Source: CALCCV01 sp964388665 (GTDB lineage Bacteria > Bdellovibrionota > Bdellovibrionia > Bdellovibrionales > Bdellovibrionaceae). Taken from it: a DNA stretch of 64,000 bases. Location of the stretch: positions 1-64,000 of the forward strand of contig CAYMBJ010000013.1 of assembly GCA_964388665.1 (NCBI GenBank), given 5' to 3'. The notes beneath the pieces are model-generated. The model was not told where the DNA came from. It was given only the letters and a program-made list of their open reading frames with translations, and did no database searches. The first letter of the stretch is position 1. The number at the start of each line of letters is the position of its first letter. The position numbers and the translations under genes are program-made. Below are positions 62,252-64,000 of this stretch, one piece after another.

Positions 62252-63598
62252 ATGATAATCAGCGCCAAGTCTAACTTACTAAAATTAATTCTATTTTCTT
62301 GTATTGCCACTGTCGCTTGCGGCTTCTTTTTTAATTTTTCAAGCAGTGATGATATGGATCGTCAAACCCTGCCAGAAAAAATTTTGGAAGAGCGCAAAAA
62401 GGTTCGCGATTGGATCGGTTCAAGTCTTTTGGTCCCGCAGATACCCGAGAGCTTAGAGGTGAGCGACCCCGAATTGGGAGCGCTCAAATTTAGTTTTACC
62501 CTAGATCCTTTTTTGCAAAAGGAAGCGGAAAAACTTTTGCGATCTTACCGACCCGATTATGGCGCCATTTTTATGATGGATGCGACAACAGGTAGAATTT
62601 TAGCCATCGCCAGCCAAGAGCGAAATCCTGATTTAAATACAAACCTAAACATGATTGCTAGTTATCCCGTGGCCTCCGTCTTTAAAGTCATCACAGCCGC
62701 TGCAGCAACAGACAAAGCCGGGCTAAATCCCGATCATAAAATTTATTTTAACGGCGGCAACTACACGCTCTATAAAAAAAATGTTCTTTCCGATAAAATC
62801 AATAAATGGACCCGAGTCATTTCGCTCAAAGAAGCCTTTGCCCGCTCTATCAATACTGCCTTTGGGCGGTTAAGCTTACAGAGTCTAGAACCGATTGACT
62901 TGAAACAGTATGCAGAGAAATTTTATTTCAATAAAAATATTCCATCAGATTTTAATGTTGAATCAGGCTTTGCCTATGTTCCGGAGGTCAAAGGCTACGC
63001 CCTCACTGAGGTGGCCAGTGGCTTTAATCGCGACAACAAGATGAGCCCAGTGCTGGGTGCCATGATATCTGCAGCCATCGCAAACGATGGCGAAGTGGTC
63101 GCGCCCTATTTGGTGGATAAAATCGAAAACAATCAGGGCAAGAGAATATACGAAGGCCAAGCTCTCAATCTTGGCGCAAGTATCTCAAAAAGTTCTGCTG
63201 ACAAGGTGAAGACACTGATGGAAGGCACCGTAGTTTCCGGGACCTCACGACGCACGTTTAAAAAACTCGTTCGCGATAAAAAATTTAACACCTTTGAATT
63301 TGGCGGCAAGACTGGTCACCTCACTGGAGACAAGCCCAAAGGGAGAGTGGACTGGTTTGTTGGTTACGCCATTGATGGTTCAGAAAAAATTGCAATTGCC
63401 GCACTGACTGTAAACAAGAAGTTTTGGACCGTAAAATCCAGTTATATGGGACAGTATATGTTTCGTCGCTATCTAGAAAATCGCGACTCTAAAGATGAGG
63501 GTGAAGATTCGCAACCCGAAGAGTTCACTTTCGACGTTGACGACGCCACAGATCCCTACGGTTCTCAATTTGAGAACAAGGTCATGAACGTCGATTAG
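62252..63598 (+). CDS. Stand-alone penicillin-binding transpeptidase
   Basis: A 448-residue protein with an N-terminal hydrophobic segment that also contains a lipobox-like 'TVAC' (Cys23). The transpeptidase domain carries SxxK 'SVFK' (Ser142-Lys145), SxN 'SIN' near 204 and KTG 'GGKTGHL' near 354. There is no glycosyltransferase domain and no large PBP dimerisation (pedestal) domain, so it is a shortened class-B-like transpeptidase cross-linking or modifying peptidoglycan. The C-terminal tail is acidic (Asp/Glu-rich). In a predator it might act on prey or on the cell's own wall remodelling, which is speculation. Confidence 0.88.
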   Translation: MIISAKSNLLKLILFSCIATVACGFFFNFSSSDDMDRQTLPEKILEERKKVRDWIGSSLLVPQIPESLEVSDPELGALKFSFTLDPFLQKEAEKLLRSYRPDYGAIFMMDATTGRILAIASQERNPDLNTNLNMIASYPVASVFKVITAAAATDKAGLNPDHKIYFNGGNYTLYKKNVLSDKINKWTRVISLKEAFARSINTAFGRLSLQSLEPIDLKQYAEKFYFNKNIPSDFNVESGFAYVPEVKGYALTEVASGFNRDNKMSPVLGAMISAAIANDGEVVAPYLVDKIENNQGKRIYEGQALNLGASISKSSADKVKTLMEGTVVSGTSRRTFKKLVRDKKFNTFEFGGKTGHLTGDKPKGRVDWFVGYAIDGSEKIAIAALTVNKKFWTVKSSYMGQYMFRRYLENRDSKDEGEDSQPEEFTFDVDDATDPYGSQFENKVMNVD

Positions 63599-63685
63599 CA
63601 CCGAAGTGCCGAGGCGTGCTCCTCGCACGTCGCAGGCTCTGAGGGCCGCAGCCAACGACGGGCTAAGCTTGAATCGAAATTGGTA

Positions 63686-64000
63686 CTAAGCTTGTGCGAG
63701 TTTGTTGCAGGTATACTCATAAGCCAGTATCGCAAAGAAGACGCCGTCATAACAACCACAACCATTGTGCTCATCAACCTCAATCTCACTCAGAGCAGGC
63801 ACCAACACGGTTTCTCCCTCACTGTCTTGAAACTCTATATCTACCAAACTTGTTGCCGGCCTAAATTGGGATCCCAACGGAACCAAGTCCAAATTTAAAC
63901 TGAGGTTTGATACGCACGAAGAATCGTTGACCTCCACAAAGTGCAGATGACTGAGTGGTATGGTCGCATTCTCAATGTGAGCCAAATTGTTATCACCAAT
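63686..64000 (-). CDS. C-terminal part of an unrecognised protein, cut by the window end
   Basis: The minus-strand frame is open to the last base of the window. The apparent TTG start at 63985 has no ribosome-binding site, so the gene probably begins outside. The visible about 104 residues include four cysteines ('DSSCVSNLSLNLDLVPLG', 'HNGCGCYDGVFFAILAYEYTC') and beta-rich segments. No family was recognised. Confidence 0.5.
   Translation of the reverse strand: MGDNNLAHIENATIPLSHLHFVEVNDSSCVSNLSLNLDLVPLGSQFRPATSLVDIEFQDSEGETVLVPALSEIEVDEHNGCGCYDGVFFAILAYEYTCNKLAQA

Noticed and set aside
1..64000. tRNA, rRNA, riboswitch or defence-system genes
   Set aside because: I looked for their typical motifs by eye and saw none. 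A tRNAscan-SE, Infernal or DefenseFinder run would settle it.

Overview
The window looks like a chromosomal segment of a Gram-negative, didermic bacterium with moderate G+C (about 45-48% by eye). It is very rich in secreted proteins and lipoproteins. The mix of Calx-beta, bacterial Ig-like, LamG, RCC1 and VWA surface proteins, many lineage-restricted lipoproteins, FIST, CheA-like and GGDEF signalling genes and peptidoglycan and glucan hydrolases is what I associate with Bdellovibrionota (Bdellovibrio/Oligoflexia-like) genomes. No rRNA, tRNA or other taxonomic marker was found, so this placement is inference.

Layout. 0-2 kb: two decayed gene fragments (the tail of a LamG-type surface protein and the tail of a GT4 glycosyltransferase). 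2-8.2 kb, minus strand: a lipoprotein with two uracil-DNA-glycosylase-like domains, a VWA lipoprotein, a Cys-rich secreted protein and another lipoprotein. 8.4-15.2 kb, plus strand: a 1623-residue Calx-beta/beta-helix/SPRY protein and a five-repeat Ig-like lipoprotein. 15.2-16.5 kb: a nested mobile-element scar, an internally deleted IS with tandemly repeated ends and a perfect 16-bp target duplication sitting inside an older decayed transposase gene. 16.7-28.8 kb, all minus strand: lipoproteins, a TPR plus winged-helix protein, a CBS-pair protein, FtsH, two tandem membrane-anchored c-type cytochromes, a secreted two-repeat protein, a dicarboxylate/amino-acid symporter and a lipoprotein. 29-37.5 kb: a second TPR/winged-helix paralogue, a diguanylate cyclase, an RCC1 protein, a CheA-like Hpt kinase with a FIST sensor, and an SDR. 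37.8-43.8 kb, plus strand: an OmpA-like protein, a proline-repeat lipoprotein, a GH15 glucoamylase and an MltD-like lytic transglycosylase. 44-51.9 kb, minus strand: a DEAD-box helicase, then an operon of TetR, TolC-like, RND pump and small beta-barrel. 52-64 kb: a PhoD-like Tat-exported phosphatase, a small basic protein, transketolase, adenosine deaminase, three alpha/beta hydrolases, free Met-(R)-sulfoxide reductase, a TetR regulator, a stand-alone transpeptidase PBP and a gene cut by the window end.

How genes work together. The clearest units are TetR-TolC-RND-barrel (efflux, with a translationally coupled TetR/TolC junction and no adaptor gene), FIST plus CheA-like kinase (sensing), the cytochrome pair, and the run of short-spaced genes from adenosine deaminase to the YheT-like hydrolase. 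The most unusual items are the exported double UDG-like lipoprotein, the TPR/winged-helix paralogue pair, the recurrent Gln-Asn-Cys lipobox-like signal, the beta-solenoid-like lipoprotein with SGI/SGV repeats, and the nested IS remnant. I found no CRISPR array, toxin-antitoxin pair, recognisable defence island or clearly new multi-gene system.
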